Assembly (NCBI RefSeq): GCF_003610255.1
Contig: NZ_RAPS01000001.1
Coordinates: 2,108,001 to 2,172,000 of the forward strand
From: Streptomyces sp. TLI_171
Lineage (GTDB): Bacteria > Actinomycetota > Actinomycetes > Streptomycetales > Streptomycetaceae
Length of the DNA stretch: 64,000 bases
Reading direction: 5' to 3'
Both the position numbers and the translations under genes were made by a program. Shown here piece by piece: positions 19,177 through 28,648 of the stretch. The stretch's first letter is position 1, and every line of letters starts with the position of its first letter. The notes below the pieces were generated by a model, which made no database searches, had not been told where the DNA came from, and was given only the letters and a program-made list of their open reading frames with translations.

Positions 19177-19675
19177 GCACCTCCCCGGCAACCCCGGCCG
19201 GGGAACCAGAAGGCGCTGCGCTTCGGCAACCCCCGGCCGGGGAACGCAGTAGCGCTGCGCTTCGGCAGGACCCGCCGGGGGGCACGCGCTGCGCTTCGGC
19301 AGCACCCGGCCGCGGCAAGCACGAAAGCGCTGCGCTCCGGCAACCCCCGGCCGGGGAACCAGAAAGCGCTGCGCTTCGGCAGGACCCGCCGGGGGGCACG
19401 CGCCACGCTTCGGCAGCACCCGGCCGCGGCAAGCACGAAAGCGCTGCGCTCCGGCAACCCCCGGCCGGGGAACGCAGTAGCGCTGCGCTTCGGCAGGACC
19501 CGCCGGGGGGCACGCGCTGCGCTTCGGCAGCACCCGGCCGCGGCAAGCACGAAAGCGCTGCACTCCGCCAGCCCCCGGCCGGGGGAGGCGCGGAAGTGCG
19601 GCGGTTCGGTTGTGCGGGACTGCGGCCCCGTGCCCCGCGAGGGGCCCGGGGCCGGGTGCGTGTGCGAGCACGGCG
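19177..19675. repeat. Composite 114-bp tandem repeat array after ileS
   Basis: Ten copies of a core GCGCTGCGCTTCGGCA-like motif start at 19213, 19252, 19286, 19327, 19366, 19400, 19441, 19480, 19514 and 19555. Spacings repeat exactly as 39, 34 and 41 bp, giving a higher-order period of 114 bp (A-B-C units) over three full copies, with a partial A-type tail before and after. A units contain CCCCCGGCCGGGG, B units GGACCCGCCGGGG and C units GCACCCGGCCGCGGCAAGC. It lies between the convergent genes ileS and divIVA and leaves several frames open on both strands; I do not call any of these a gene. Confidence 0.85.
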
Positions 19676-19712
19676 AAGGGCGCCCCCGGCCGTGGTGGCC
19701 AAGGGCGCCCTT
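19676..19712. terminator. Strong hairpin terminator of divIVA
   Basis: AAGGGCGCCC (19676-19685) and GGGCGCCCTT (19703-19712) are exact complements, with an inner GGCC/GGCC pairing. The hairpin is 17 bp past the divIVA stop and may also stop transcription coming from ileS and the repeat array. Confidence 0.75.
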
Positions 19713-19728
19713 TCGTCAGCGCGAGCGC

Positions 19729-21057
19729 TTAGTTGTCGCCGTCCTCGTCGATCAGGAAGCCCCGCATCGGCGCGGGAGCCTGCTGCATCGGCTGCGGCGG
19801 CTGCGGGCGGACGGCAGCCATCGGCTGGGTCATGCCCGCGGGGGCCATCGCCCCGTTGGAGCCGGCGGACGGGCCGCCGAACGACGGGGCGCCGGCCGAG
19901 CTGCCGAAGGAGCCGCCGAACGACTGGTTGCCGCCGAAGGACGGGTTCGACCCGAAGGACGGCGCCGAGGAGGACATCGCGGAGGCACCGGCGGGAGCCA
20001 TCGACGACGCGGCCGGCGGCAGCGACGCGGTGGCGGGGATCCGCGGCGGGGCGAGCGAGTCGTCCGCCTGCGACTCCAGCTGGCGCAGCTGGGTCTCCAG
20101 GTAGGACTTCAGCCGCGTGCGGTACTCGCGCTCGAAGGCGCGCAGGTCCTCGACCTTGCGCTCCAGGGTGGCGCGGGCGGACTCCAGGGAGCCCATCGCG
20201 ACGCGGTGCTTCTCCTGGGCGTCCCGCTCCAGTGCGTCGGCCTTGGAACGGGCGTCCCGCTCCAGGCCCTCGGCGCGGCTGCGGGCCTCGCCGACGATCT
20301 TGTTGGCCTCGGAGCGGGCCTCGGAGATGGCCTGGTCCGCGGTCTGCTGGGCGAGCGCCAGGACACGGGCGGCGCTGTCGCCGCCGGGGCCCTGCTGCTG
20401 CTGCATCGGGTTGCCCATCGGGCCGCCCATCGGCTGCAGCTGCTGCCCCATCGGCTGGAGCTGCTGCCCGCCCATCGGCTGCAGCTGCTGGCCGCCCATC
20501 TGCTGGCCCATCTGCTGCTGCATCGGGTTGCCCATGGGCTGGAGCATCTGACCGCCCATCGGCTGCACCAGCTGCTGCTGGCCGCCCATGGTCTGGCCCA
20601 TCTGCTGCTGCTGCATCGGGTTGCCCATCGGGCCGCCCTGACCGGCGGGCAGCTGCGGCGCGCCGGACGGCAGGCCGAGCGGCTGGTTGCCCATGCCCTG
20701 CTGGGGGCCGCCCATCTGCTGCGGGCCACCGAGCTGCTGGCCGCCGAGCTGCTGCGGACCGGGGCCCTGCTGCTGGCCGGGCACCGGCGGGCCGGATATG
20801 GCGGCGGGGACGGGGGCGCCGGGGCGGCCGCCGTCCTGCGGGGCCTGCTGCTCCTTGCGCATGTTCGCCTGGTTCTGCGCGGCGGCACGCGTGGCGGCGG
20901 CCAGCTTGGCGCGCAGGTCCTCGTTCTCGCGCAGCAGGCGGGTCAGCTCGGCTTCGACCTCGTCGAGGAAGGCATCGACCTCGTCCTCGTCATAGCCTTC
21001 GCGCAGGCGGACGGTCGTGAACTGCTTGTTCCGAACGTCCTCGGGGGTCAATGGCAT
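19729..21057 (-). CDS. divIVA: DivIVA/Wag31 polar growth protein
   Basis: 442 aa. The N-terminal DivIVA domain (1-65) is typical: MPLTPEDVRNKQFTTVRLREGYDEDEVDAFLDEVE, split here by my reading into membrane-binding loop and coiled coil. A long insert (about 80-215) is rich in Gln, Met, Gly and Pro with repeats of the MGGQQLQP and GNPMQQQ types. A second, long coiled coil follows (about 225-325, ALAQQTADQAISEAR), then a Ser/Gly/Phe-rich tail (SFGGNQSFGG) ending in DEDGDN. In streptomycetes this protein marks hyphal tips and recruits wall synthesis. It is the last gene of the dcw cluster. Confidence 0.95.
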   Translation of the reverse strand: MPLTPEDVRNKQFTTVRLREGYDEDEVDAFLDEVEAELTRLLRENEDLRAKLAAATRAAAQNQANMRKEQQAPQDGGRPGAPVPAAISGPPVPGQQQGPGPQQLGGQQLGGPQQMGGPQQGMGNQPLGLPSGAPQLPAGQGGPMGNPMQQQQMGQTMGGQQQLVQPMGGQMLQPMGNPMQQQMGQQMGGQQLQPMGGQQLQPMGQQLQPMGGPMGNPMQQQQGPGGDSAARVLALAQQTADQAISEARSEANKIVGEARSRAEGLERDARSKADALERDAQEKHRVAMGSLESARATLERKVEDLRAFEREYRTRLKSYLETQLRQLESQADDSLAPPRIPATASLPPAASSMAPAGASAMSSSAPSFGSNPSFGGNQSFGGSFGSSAGAPSFGGPSAGSNGAMAPAGMTQPMAAVRPQPPQPMQQAPAPMRGFLIDEDGDN

Positions 21058-21103
21058 CTCTTCACCTCAACGTGATCGTCGGACCGGCATCCTGTCGCAT
21101 CGT

Positions 21104-21391
21104 TCAGAACGACAGGCGCTGCACGAGCGAGATCAGGACATACACAATGATCATCAGTACGAAGAAGGACAGGTCGAGCGCCACGCCCCCGAGACGCAAC
21201 GGCGGGATGAAACGCCGAAGAAGCTTGAGTGGCGGATCCGTGACAGTGTACGTGGCCTCCAGCACCACGACCATGGCCTTCCCGGGACGCCATGAGCGGG
21301 CGAACTGGAACACCCAGTCCATGACCAACCTGAAGAGCAGGATCAGCAGGAACACGGTCAGCACCCAGTAGAGCACCGAACCGAAGATCAT
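21104..21391 (-). CDS. YggT family membrane protein
   Basis: 95 aa with two hydrophobic segments: VLYWVLTVFLLILLFRLVMDW (about 6-26) and ALDLSFFVLMIIVYVLISLV near the end. Between them lies TDPPLKLLRRFIPPLRLG, the diagnostic YggT motif. The family is placed between sepF and divIVA in many Gram-positive genomes and is linked to division or osmotic tolerance; its molecular role is unknown. Confidence 0.9.
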   Translation of the reverse strand: MIFGSVLYWVLTVFLLILLFRLVMDWVFQFARSWRPGKAMVVVLEATYTVTDPPLKLLRRFIPPLRLGGVALDLSFFVLMIIVYVLISLVQRLSF

Positions 21392-21467
21392 CGCGTCTCC
21401 CTCTCCCTGGCCGACGTTCCGTCAGTGACGCACTGTCGATGGATCCACACATGTAGTCGTGGCCGGG

Positions 21468-22085
21468 TCAGCTCTGGTTGAAGAACCCACCCTCGGCGAT
21501 CCGAGCCTTGTCCTCCGCCGTGACATCGACGTTAGCAGGCGACAGCAGGAACACCTTCTGTGTCACGCGCTCGATACTGCCGTGCAGACCGAAGACCAGT
21601 CCAGCCGCGAAGTCTACGAGCCGCTTCGCGTCCGTGTCGTCCATCTCGGTCAAATTCATGATCACAGGAGTGCCGCCGCGGAACTGTTCGCCGATGGTAC
21701 GGGCCTCGTTGTAGGTCCGGGGGTGCAGCGTGGTGATGCGGTACGGCTCTCGTTCGTTGACGACCTTGGGCATGATCACCGGGGTGCTCTTCTCCAGGTT
21801 GCGGTGGCGCTCGGATGTGATGGACGACACGGGAGCCATGCGCGGCTGCTCCTGCCGGATCGGCACTGCGGCGGGCACCGGCTGGGGCGCGATGTGGGCC
21901 ACGGGCGCCGGCTGGGCGGCGGGTGCGGGGGCGGGCTGAGCGGCCCGGAGGTCCTCGGTGCGACCGGTGCGGATCGGCTCCGGGTCGGTGTCGTAGTCGT
22001 CGTCGGGGTCGTACCCCTGGCTGTCGTAGGTCTCGTCCTCGACCAGGCCGAGATAGACCGCCATCTTGCGCATCGCGCCGGCCAT
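21468..22085 (-). CDS. sepF: Cell division protein SepF
   Basis: 205 aa from ATG 22085, 8 nt after GGAGGAG; the frame can be extended to 22106 without a ribosome site. The N-terminal amphipathic helix [18 protein letters not shown] should bind membrane. A Pro/Ala/Gln linker of about 50 residues follows. The C-terminal SepF domain (about 110-195) includes [13 protein letters not shown] and [16 protein letters not shown]. SepF anchors FtsZ to the membrane, which is important here because actinobacteria lack FtsA. Confidence 0.95.
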   Translation of the reverse strand: MAGAMRKMAVYLGLVEDETYDSQGYDPDDDYDTDPEPIRTGRTEDLRAAQPAPAPAAQPAPVAHIAPQPVPAAVPIRQEQPRMAPVSSITSERHRNLEKSTPVIMPKVVNEREPYRITTLHPRTYNEARTIGEQFRGGTPVIMNLTEMDDTDAKRLVDFAAGLVFGLHGSIERVTQKVFLLSPANVDVTAEDKARIAEGGFFNQS

Positions 22086-22281
22086 GCTGCTGTCTCCTCC
22101 GCTCATGCGCCCACCGTGTCGCCCTGCGGATGCCGTGGTCCTCTTACGACCTGTCAGGCCGACGGTCCGTCAGACCGCGGAGGTGTGCGCTCGGATGCGA
22201 TCCACGGTTTACCAGCAGACTGATCATCTGCTAGGTTCTGTCCTATTTTGTCCTGCAGTCTGATCTACTTACTCGGTGACG

Positions 22282-23070
22282 TTACCCGAGCGGTGACCGC
22301 ACTCCGAGCACCGCCGTACCGACGCGTACATGTGTCGCTCCGGTGGCGATGGCCTGCTCCAAATCCCCGCTCATCCCTGCCGAAACCATCGTGGCAGCCG
22401 GATGGGCCGCGCGTACGGCGCTTGCGATTTCCGCAAGGCGCGCGAAGGCGCGCGCGGGGTCTCCCGCGAGCGGGCCGGCCAGCGGTGCGACCGTCATCAC
22501 ACCGTCCAGGCGCAGCCCGGGCGTGTCGGCGATCCGGTCGGCCAGCGCGAGCACCTCGGACGGGGCGACCCCCGCGCGGTGCTCCCCCTCCCCGGCCTCC
22601 TTGTCGAGGGCGACCTGCACCAGGCAGCCCAGCGGCGGGCGTTCGGCGCTGCGGACCGCGGCGGCCAGCGAGTCGACCAGGCGCTCCCGGTCCACCGAGT
22701 GCACCAGGTCCGCGTAACGGACCACCGAGCGGGCCTTGTTGGTCTGCAGCTGTCCGACGAAGTGCCAGGTCAGCGGGAGGTTCACGCACTGCTCGGCCTT
22801 GGGCGCGGCGTCCTGGTCGCGGTTCTCCGCGACGTCGCTGACGCCGAGTCCGGCCAGCAGGGCGGTGTCCTCGGCGGGGTAGGTCTTGGTCACCACGATC
22901 AGGGTGACCTCCTCGCGCGAGCGGCCCGCCGCGGCGCAGGCGTCGGCGATCCGGCGCTCGACCACGTCGAGGTTGGCGCCGAGCTGCTCGAAGCGGGCCC
23001 GCTGAGCGTCCGTCAGGGCGGCCGCGAAGGCGGAGTCGCCCGGGAACGGCCCGTAGATGTCGTTCGTCAT
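22282..23070 (-). CDS. YggS family PLP homeostasis protein
   Basis: 262 aa from ATG 23070, overlapping the pgeF stop by 4 bp. It is a PLP-binding TIM-barrel of the YggS/PROSC/YlmE family: the Lys in TLIVVTKTYP forms the Schiff base, and WHFVGQLQTNK and SAGMSGDLEQAIATGATHVRVG-type segments follow. It maintains free pyridoxal phosphate levels and has no known enzyme activity. It is a usual neighbour of sepF and pgeF. Confidence 0.92.
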   Translation of the reverse strand: MTNDIYGPFPGDSAFAAALTDAQRARFEQLGANLDVVERRIADACAAAGRSREEVTLIVVTKTYPAEDTALLAGLGVSDVAENRDQDAAPKAEQCVNLPLTWHFVGQLQTNKARSVVRYADLVHSVDRERLVDSLAAAVRSAERPPLGCLVQVALDKEAGEGEHRAGVAPSEVLALADRIADTPGLRLDGVMTVAPLAGPLAGDPARAFARLAEIASAVRAAHPAATMVSAGMSGDLEQAIATGATHVRVGTAVLGVRSPLG

Positions 23071-23801
23071 GAGTGTGGAGGCCCCAGCCAGACGTAGCTG
23101 GCGAGTCGGCCGGTCCGCTGCTCCCTGCGGTAGGAGTAGTGGTCCGGTGATTCGAGGGTGCAGACAGACGATCGCACCACATCGTGCACGCCCGCCTCGG
23201 CGAGCTGCGCGGCGACCCCGGCCGGCACGTCCAGCGCGGGTGTGCCCCAGGAGGTCTCGGCGTACGCGGCCGGGACGGTCCTCGCGACCTCGGCGCGCAT
23301 CGCGTCCGGCACCTCGTAGCAGCGGCCGCAGACCGCGGGGCCGGTGGCGGCGAGGATCCGCTCGGGGCGGGCGCCGAGTTGGCGCATCGCGGCCACCACG
23401 GCGGGGACCACCCCGGCGGCCAGGCCCGGGCGGCCGGCGTGCGCCGCGCCGACCACTCCGGCGGCCGGATCGGCCAGCAGCACCGGGGTGCAGTCCGCGG
23501 TGAGCACCGCGAGGGCCAGCGGGCGGTCGGTGACCACGGCGTCCACCGTCGGGGCGGTGCCCTCGGGCTGGCGCTCCGTCACCACCGCGACCTCGGCGCC
23601 GTGCACCTGGTTCATCCAGACCACATCGGCCGGATCCAGTCCCAGCTGCCGGGCGGTGAAGAAACGGTTCTGCTTGACGGCTTCGGGCGAATCCCCCACC
23701 GCGCCCCCGAGGTTCAGCTCCCCGTACGGCGAGGTGCTCACCCCGCCCCACCGGGTGGTGGAGGCGAAGTGAGCACCGTTGCGAAAGGCCGTACTGATCA
23801 C
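23067..23801 (-). CDS. pgeF: Peptidoglycan editing factor PgeF (YfiH/laccase-domain)
   Basis: 244 aa from GTG 23801, which overlaps the ftsZ stop in GTGA. The multicopper-polyphenol-oxidase-like YfiH fold shows STTRWGGVS, the metal ligands in [18 protein letters not shown] and [10 protein letters not shown], and the C-terminal [17 protein letters not shown] with YSYRR. In E. coli the homologue removes wrongly incorporated L-Ser from peptidoglycan precursors; that activity is inferred here. Confidence 0.9.
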   Translation of the reverse strand: MISTAFRNGAHFASTTRWGGVSTSPYGELNLGGAVGDSPEAVKQNRFFTARQLGLDPADVVWMNQVHGAEVAVVTERQPEGTAPTVDAVVTDRPLALAVLTADCTPVLLADPAAGVVGAAHAGRPGLAAGVVPAVVAAMRQLGARPERILAATGPAVCGRCYEVPDAMRAEVARTVPAAYAETSWGTPALDVPAGVAAQLAEAGVHDVVRSSVCTLESPDHYSYRREQRTGRLASYVWLGPPHS

Positions 23802-25009
23802 TTCAGGAAGTCCGGCACGTCGAGCTCCTCGGCGGGGCTCTCGACGTACGGCTGCCGGACGGGCTGCACCTGCGGCGGCACCGGCGGCGCGGTCGCGGTC
23901 GACGGGGCCGGGGCCTCGGCGGCGCGGGACGGCTCGTCGGCGCGGGTGACCGAGCCGATCGTGCCGTAGGACGGGCGGGTCGCCGGGCGCTCCGGGGCGG
24001 CGGCGGGGGCGGCCGCGGCGGACGCCGACTTCACCACCGGCTCGCGCACGATCGCCGGCGGCTGGCCGCCGTCGAAGCCGGCCGCGATCACGGTGACCCG
24101 GACCTCGTCGCCGAGCGCGTCGTCGATGACCGCGCCGAAGATGATGTTCGCCTCCGGGTGGGCCGCCTCGCTGACCAGCTGGGCCGCCTCGTTGATCTCG
24201 AACAGGCCGAGGTCGGAGCCGCCGGAGATGGAGAGCAGCACGCCGCGGGCGCCGTCGATGGACGCCTCCAGCAGCGGCGAGGAGATCGCCATCACCGCGG
24301 CGGCCTTGGCACGGTCCTCGCCGCGCGCCGAGCCGATGCCCATCAGCGCCGAACCGGCGTCCGACATCACCGACTTGACGTCGGCGAAGTCCAGGTTGAT
24401 CAGGCCGGGGGTGGTGATCAGGTCGGTGATGCCCTGCACACCGGAGAGCAGCACCTGGTCCGCCGAGCGGAACGCGTCCAGCACCGAGACCTGGCGGTCG
24501 GAGATCGACAGCAGTCGGTCGTTCGGGATGACGATCAGGGTGTCGACCTGCTCGCGCAGGCTGGCGATGCCGTCCTCGGCCTGGTTGGCGCGGCGGCGGC
24601 CCTCGAAGGTGAACGGGCGGGTGACCACGCCGATGGTGAGCGCGCCGAGCGAGCGGGCGATGTTGGCCACCACCGGCGCGCCGCCGGTGCCGGTGCCGCC
24701 GCCCTCGCCGGCCGTCACGAAGACCATGTCGGCCCCCTTGAGGACCTCCTCGATCTCCTCCCGGTGGTCCTCGGCGGCCTTCCGGCCGACCTCGGGGTTG
24801 GCGCCGGCGCCGAGGCCGCGGGTGAGCTCCCGGCCGACGTCGAGCTTCACGTCGGCGTCGCTCATCAGCAGCGCCTGGGCGTCGGTGTTGATCGCGATGA
24901 ATTCGACGCCCTTGAGCCCGACCTCGATCATCCGGTTGATGGCGTTGACTCCGCCGCCGCCGATGCCGACGACCTTGATGACCGCGAGGTAATTCTGGGG
25001 TGCTGCCAC
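23798..25009 (-). CDS. ftsZ: Cell division GTPase FtsZ
   Basis: 403 aa from GTG 25009 (GAGAGG at about 7 nt), giving the usual N-terminus [13 protein letters not shown]; a longer frame to 25099 is not supported. Motifs are [12 protein letters not shown] (nucleotide binding), the tubulin signature [12 protein letters not shown], and the T7-loop region [11 protein letters not shown] variable Ala/Pro linker leads to the conserved C-terminal peptide [10 protein letters not shown], which binds SepF. It polymerises into the Z ladders that form spore septa in streptomycetes. Confidence 0.98.
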   Translation of the reverse strand: MAAPQNYLAVIKVVGIGGGGVNAINRMIEVGLKGVEFIAINTDAQALLMSDADVKLDVGRELTRGLGAGANPEVGRKAAEDHREEIEEVLKGADMVFVTAGEGGGTGTGGAPVVANIARSLGALTIGVVTRPFTFEGRRRANQAEDGIASLREQVDTLIVIPNDRLLSISDRQVSVLDAFRSADQVLLSGVQGITDLITTPGLINLDFADVKSVMSDAGSALMGIGSARGEDRAKAAAVMAISSPLLEASIDGARGVLLSISGGSDLGLFEINEAAQLVSEAAHPEANIIFGAVIDDALGDEVRVTVIAAGFDGGQPPAIVREPVVKSASAAAAPAAAPERPATRPSYGTIGSVTRADEPSRAAEAPAPSTATAPPVPPQVQPVRQPYVESPAEELDVPDFLK

Positions 25010-25343
25010 GTCGGGGCCTCTCGCCTCGAATTTCCGGGTCGGCTCCCCATGGATACGAAGGCCGACGGATGTCGATGGGTGGGAAGCACGTGGTTCCAAC
25101 CCGAACCCTAAACTTGAGGTTGAGGGTTATGGCTGTGCCCGTGTCACCTCGGTGTCGAGCACAGCTCGTTGACACAGGACAGTAGGTCGCAACCGGCGCG
25201 TGTTTCAACGAACACGCCGAGCTTCCCTTTTTCTTTTGAGCCTATGTGATCATCGACCCCCCGGTGAAACCGGGGTGACCACCAAGGGTCGGACCGGAGC
25301 CGCGACTCCGTCAATACCGCCCCCCGGTACAGAACTTACCGGA
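25010..25343 (-). promoter_or_regulatory. ftsQ-ftsZ intergenic region (ftsZ promoters)
   Basis: 334 bp with no gene. In S. coelicolor this interval holds several ftsZ promoters including a sporulation-induced one. Visible elements on the minus strand are a TTGACG box just after ftsQ, a CCCCGGT/ACCGGGG stem-loop (25259-25275), and an imperfect palindrome AACCCT...AGGGTT (25104-25128) containing a TAGGGT -10-like box. Exact start sites cannot be read from sequence alone. Confidence 0.55.
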
Positions 25344-26117
25344 TCAACCCGACACGGCCGGGGCATCCGGCGCACTCACGTCGTAATTCGACGCTTTCCG
25401 ACCGAGCAGTGCGGTCAACACCCGCGACTTGCGCGGCGTGTCCTCCGCGCTGCCCCAGCGGACCGTGGCGCCGGAGGCGAGTTGGAGGCGGATGTCGTCG
25501 TAGGAGTAGACCGTGAGCGAACCGGCCTGCTTGGCGACGTCCGGAGGGAGGCCGGCGGCGACCGTGACGGCCGAGCGGACCAGGGCGGGGCGGTCGATGA
25601 CGGGGAGGGCGTCCAGCGCGGGCTGGGCCAGCTGGAGGGCCACCACGGGGACGCCGGAGGGGGGTTGGGGTTCGGTGGCGAACTCCACACCCTGGGCGTC
25701 GACCTGGACGAAGCGGCCGTCGTCGGCCCGGACCGCGGCCACCGCCCGGCGTTCCGTCACCTTGACGCGGAGGGTGTGCGGCCAGCCGCGCCAGACCTCG
25801 ACCTGCGCCACCCGGGGCACCTTCGCCACCTCGGCGCGGGCCCGGTCCAGGTCGACCCGGGCCAGCGGGCCGCGCGCGGTGGCGCCCAGCGCCCGCTCGA
25901 CCTCGTCCTGGGTGAGCCGGCCGGAGTCCAGGCCCTGGACGGCGACCCGGCGGACGTCCAGCGCGGAGGAGAAGAACACCGTCCAGGCGAGGCTGCCGAC
26001 CAGCAGCGCGCCCAGCGCCACCAGCACCACGACGCCCCGCCTGGACAGCCGGAGCCGGGGCGGACGGGCCTCGTCGCCGTCCTCCCCGAGCTCCTCCTCG
26101 TACTCCTCGTCAGCCAC
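25344..26117 (-). CDS. ftsQ: Cell division protein FtsQ
   Basis: 257 aa from GTG 26117, overlapping the end of murG by 8 bp. A cytoplasmic acidic N-terminus is followed by one membrane helix ([21 protein letters not shown], about 27-47), then a POTRA domain ([13 protein letters not shown]...EVERALG) and the FtsQ/DivIB domain ([22 protein letters not shown]). It links early and late divisome proteins outside the membrane. Confidence 0.95.
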   Translation of the reverse strand: MADEEYEEELGEDGDEARPPRLRLSRRGVVVLVALGALLVGSLAWTVFFSSALDVRRVAVQGLDSGRLTQDEVERALGATARGPLARVDLDRARAEVAKVPRVAQVEVWRGWPHTLRVKVTERRAVAAVRADDGRFVQVDAQGVEFATEPQPPSGVPVVALQLAQPALDALPVIDRPALVRSAVTVAAGLPPDVAKQAGSLTVYSYDDIRLQLASGATVRWGSAEDTPRKSRVLTALLGRKASNYDVSAPDAPAVSG

Positions 26118-27216
26118 GACGCCGGCCGCCGCGGGCGGCCTCGATCGCCTCGTACACCATCTGCACCAGCAGGTCGTCGGCGTCCCGGCGGCCGAACTCG
26201 GCGGCCGAGCGCGACATCTCCCACAGCCGGGCCGGGTCGGTGAGCACCGGCAGGACGTTCTTCAGCACCCAGTCCGTGGTCAGGTCGGCGTCGTCGACCA
26301 GCAGGCCGCCGCCCGCCTTCACCATCGGCTGGGCGTTCAGCCGCTGCTCGCCGTTGCCGATCGGCAGCGGCACGAACGCGGCCGGCAGGCCGACCGCGGC
26401 CAGCTCGGCGACCGTCATCGCGCCGGCCCGGCAGAGCATCATGTCGGCCGCCGCGTAGGCCAGGTCCATCCGGTCCAGGTACGGCACCGCCCGGTACGGC
26501 GGCATGCCCGGGATGTCGTCGATGGTCGGCAGCTCGTTCTTCGGGCCGACCGCGTGCAGGATCTGCACCCCGTACTGCTGGAGCCGGGGCGCGATCGCCT
26601 GCACCGTCTCGTTCAGCCGGCGGGCGCCCTGCGAGCCGCCGGACACCAGCAGGGTGGGCAGCCGCTGGTCCAGGCCGAAGTAGTGCCGGGCCTCGGGGCG
26701 GACGGTGCCGCGGTCCAGGGTGGCGATGGTGCGGCGCAGCGGGATGCCGATGTACCGGGAGTCGCGCAGCTTGGAGTCCGGGGTGGAGACCGCCACGAAG
26801 TCGCTGTAGCGGGCGCCGATCTTGTTGGCCAGGCCCGGGCGGGCGTTCGCCTCGTGCACCACGATCGGCACGCCGGCCCGCTTGGCCGCCAGGTAGGCGG
26901 GCATCGCGACGTAGCCGCCGAAGCCGACCACCACGTCCGCGTTCACCCGCTCGATGACCTGCTGGGCGGCACGCACGGTGCCGCGCAGCCGGCCCGGGAC
27001 GGTGATCAGTTCCGGGGTGGGCTTGCGGGGCAGCGGCACGGCCGGGATCAGCGCCAGCTCGTAGCCGCGCTCCGGGACCAGCCGGGTCTCCAGGCCGCGC
27101 TCGGTGCCGAGAGCGGTGATCCCGACGGACGGGTCGTGCCTGCGCAGCGCGTCCGCGAGCGCCATGGCCGGCTCGATGTGACCGGCGGTCCCGCCGCCGG
27201 CGAGTACGACATGCAC
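26110..27216 (-). CDS. murG: MurG N-acetylglucosaminyltransferase
   Basis: 368 aa from GTG 27216. It is a GT28-family two-domain glycosyltransferase: the glycine loop [10 protein letters not shown] at the N-terminus (lipid I phosphate), [20 protein letters not shown] and the UDP-GlcNAc-binding [11 protein letters not shown], then [12 protein letters not shown] and [13 protein letters not shown]. It adds GlcNAc to lipid I to make lipid II at the inner membrane face. It is 6 bp from the ftsW stop. Confidence 0.97.
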   Translation of the reverse strand: MHVVLAGGGTAGHIEPAMALADALRRHDPSVGITALGTERGLETRLVPERGYELALIPAVPLPRKPTPELITVPGRLRGTVRAAQQVIERVNADVVVGFGGYVAMPAYLAAKRAGVPIVVHEANARPGLANKIGARYSDFVAVSTPDSKLRDSRYIGIPLRRTIATLDRGTVRPEARHYFGLDQRLPTLLVSGGSQGARRLNETVQAIAPRLQQYGVQILHAVGPKNELPTIDDIPGMPPYRAVPYLDRMDLAYAAADMMLCRAGAMTVAELAAVGLPAAFVPLPIGNGEQRLNAQPMVKAGGGLLVDDADLTTDWVLKNVLPVLTDPARLWEMSRSAAEFGRRDADDLLVQMVYEAIEAARGGRRRG

Positions 27217-27222
27217 CGAAAT

Positions 27223-28587
27223 TCACCGCTCCCTGCGCGGCGGCCGGGCGGCCTTGCGCGCTGTGGTTTTCCTACCTGGCAGCACCCGGTCCAGGACGGA
27301 CCCGAACCGGGAGTTGGCCCCTTTTCGCCATCTGCGGGGCCGGGCAGCCAGCGCTGCCTTCGCCGCCGGGGTGCTGCGCGCGAAGCACAGCAGCAACCCG
27401 ATGGCGCACATGGCCGACAGCATCGCGGAACCGCCGTACGAGAACAGCGGCAGCGGGACGCCCGCGATGGGCAGGAGTCCCAGCGCCGACCCCAGGTTGA
27501 CCACGGCCTGAGCCATGATCCACGTGGTGGCGGCGCCCGCCGCGTACCGCACGAACGGGTCCTTGGTGCCGAGGGCCACTCGGATACCCGCGTAGCCTAG
27601 TGCCGCGAAGAGCGCGAGCACCGACAGCGTCCCCACCAGTCCCAGTTCCTCGCCGGTCGCGGCGAAGATGAAGTCGGTGTGCGCCTCCGGGAGTTGCCCC
27701 CACTTCTCGACGCCGGCGCCCAGTCCGGACCCGAACGGTCCGCCCGCTGCCAGGGCGTACAGGCCGTGCAGCGCCTGGAAGCAGTCCAGGTTGGGGTCCG
27801 GCTTGGTGACGCCCACGCAGGCCAGCCGGCCCAGGCGGTGCGGCACGGTGATGATCAGCGCGGTGCAGGCGACCACGGCGATGCCCAGCGTCGCGGCGAA
27901 CAGCCGCAGCGGCGCGCCGACCATCCACAGCAGGCCGAACAGCATGGCGATCAGCACCATGGTGGTGCCCATGTCGCCGCCGATCATGATCAGCATCATC
28001 AGCACCACGGTGCCCGGCACCAGCGGGATCAGCAGGTGCTTCCACTGGTCCAGGGTGTGGGTGCGCTGCTTGCGGGCCAGCAGGTCCGCGGCCCACAGCA
28101 GCAGGGCGAGCTTCGCGAACTCGGACGGCTGGATCTGGAAGAAGCCCAGGCTGATCCAGTTCCGGTTGCCGTTGATCCGGACGCCCACGCCCGGGATGGT
28201 CACCAGCACCAGCGCGCCCACCACGCCGAACAGCAGCGGGTACACGGCGGTGCGCAGCGCCCGGATCGGGGCCCGGGTCAGGGCGACGGCGATCGCGCCG
28301 CCCAGCAGCAGGGCGATCAGCTGCTTGCGGAAGAAGAACGTCATCGGCAGGCCGTAGTCCACCACCACGCTCTGCGAGGCGGAGAACACCATCACCAGGC
28401 CGAGCACGACCAGCAGCAGCGCCGAACCGAGGATCAGGTAGTACGGCGTCAGCGGACGGGCCATCAGGTACCCGAACCGCTCCCGCGCGGCCCGGAACCG
28501 GGCCACGGGGCCGGCCGACTTGAAGGTGGTCGTGGTCGCCGAGATCAGCTGCAGACGTTCCTGCGGCGGTTTCTCGCTCGTGGGCAC
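27223..28587 (-). CDS. ftsW: SEDS glycosyltransferase FtsW
   Basis: 454 aa from GTG 28587, with GGAGG 7 nt upstream; the open frame extending to 28692 is not used. About ten membrane helices are visible, with SEDS signatures FSASQSVVVDYG, GVRINGNRNWISLG, LQPSEFAK-type IQPSEFAKLALL, and LPLFSYGGSAML near the end. It polymerises lipid II into septal glycan together with FtsI. The C-terminus is a long basic cytoplasmic tail. Confidence 0.96.
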   Translation of the reverse strand: MPTSEKPPQERLQLISATTTTFKSAGPVARFRAARERFGYLMARPLTPYYLILGSALLLVVLGLVMVFSASQSVVVDYGLPMTFFFRKQLIALLLGGAIAVALTRAPIRALRTAVYPLLFGVVGALVLVTIPGVGVRINGNRNWISLGFFQIQPSEFAKLALLLWAADLLARKQRTHTLDQWKHLLIPLVPGTVVLMMLIMIGGDMGTTMVLIAMLFGLLWMVGAPLRLFAATLGIAVVACTALIITVPHRLGRLACVGVTKPDPNLDCFQALHGLYALAAGGPFGSGLGAGVEKWGQLPEAHTDFIFAATGEELGLVGTLSVLALFAALGYAGIRVALGTKDPFVRYAAGAATTWIMAQAVVNLGSALGLLPIAGVPLPLFSYGGSAMLSAMCAIGLLLCFARSTPAAKAALAARPRRWRKGANSRFGSVLDRVLPGRKTTARKAARPPRRER

Positions 28588-28648
28588 CGCACAACCTCCA
28601 GGGCGATGACTTGCCGTCACATCGCGGTTCTCGGGCCTGCCGGTCCGC

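Noticed and set aside
19213..19593. Repeat array considered as a CRISPR
   Set aside because: Units are contiguous with no unique spacers, intervals repeat in a fixed 39-34-41 pattern, and no cas genes are nearby.
25010..25099. 30-residue N-terminal extension of FtsZ
   Set aside because: The GTG at 25009 has a ribosome site and gives the conserved start; the extension is not FtsZ-like.
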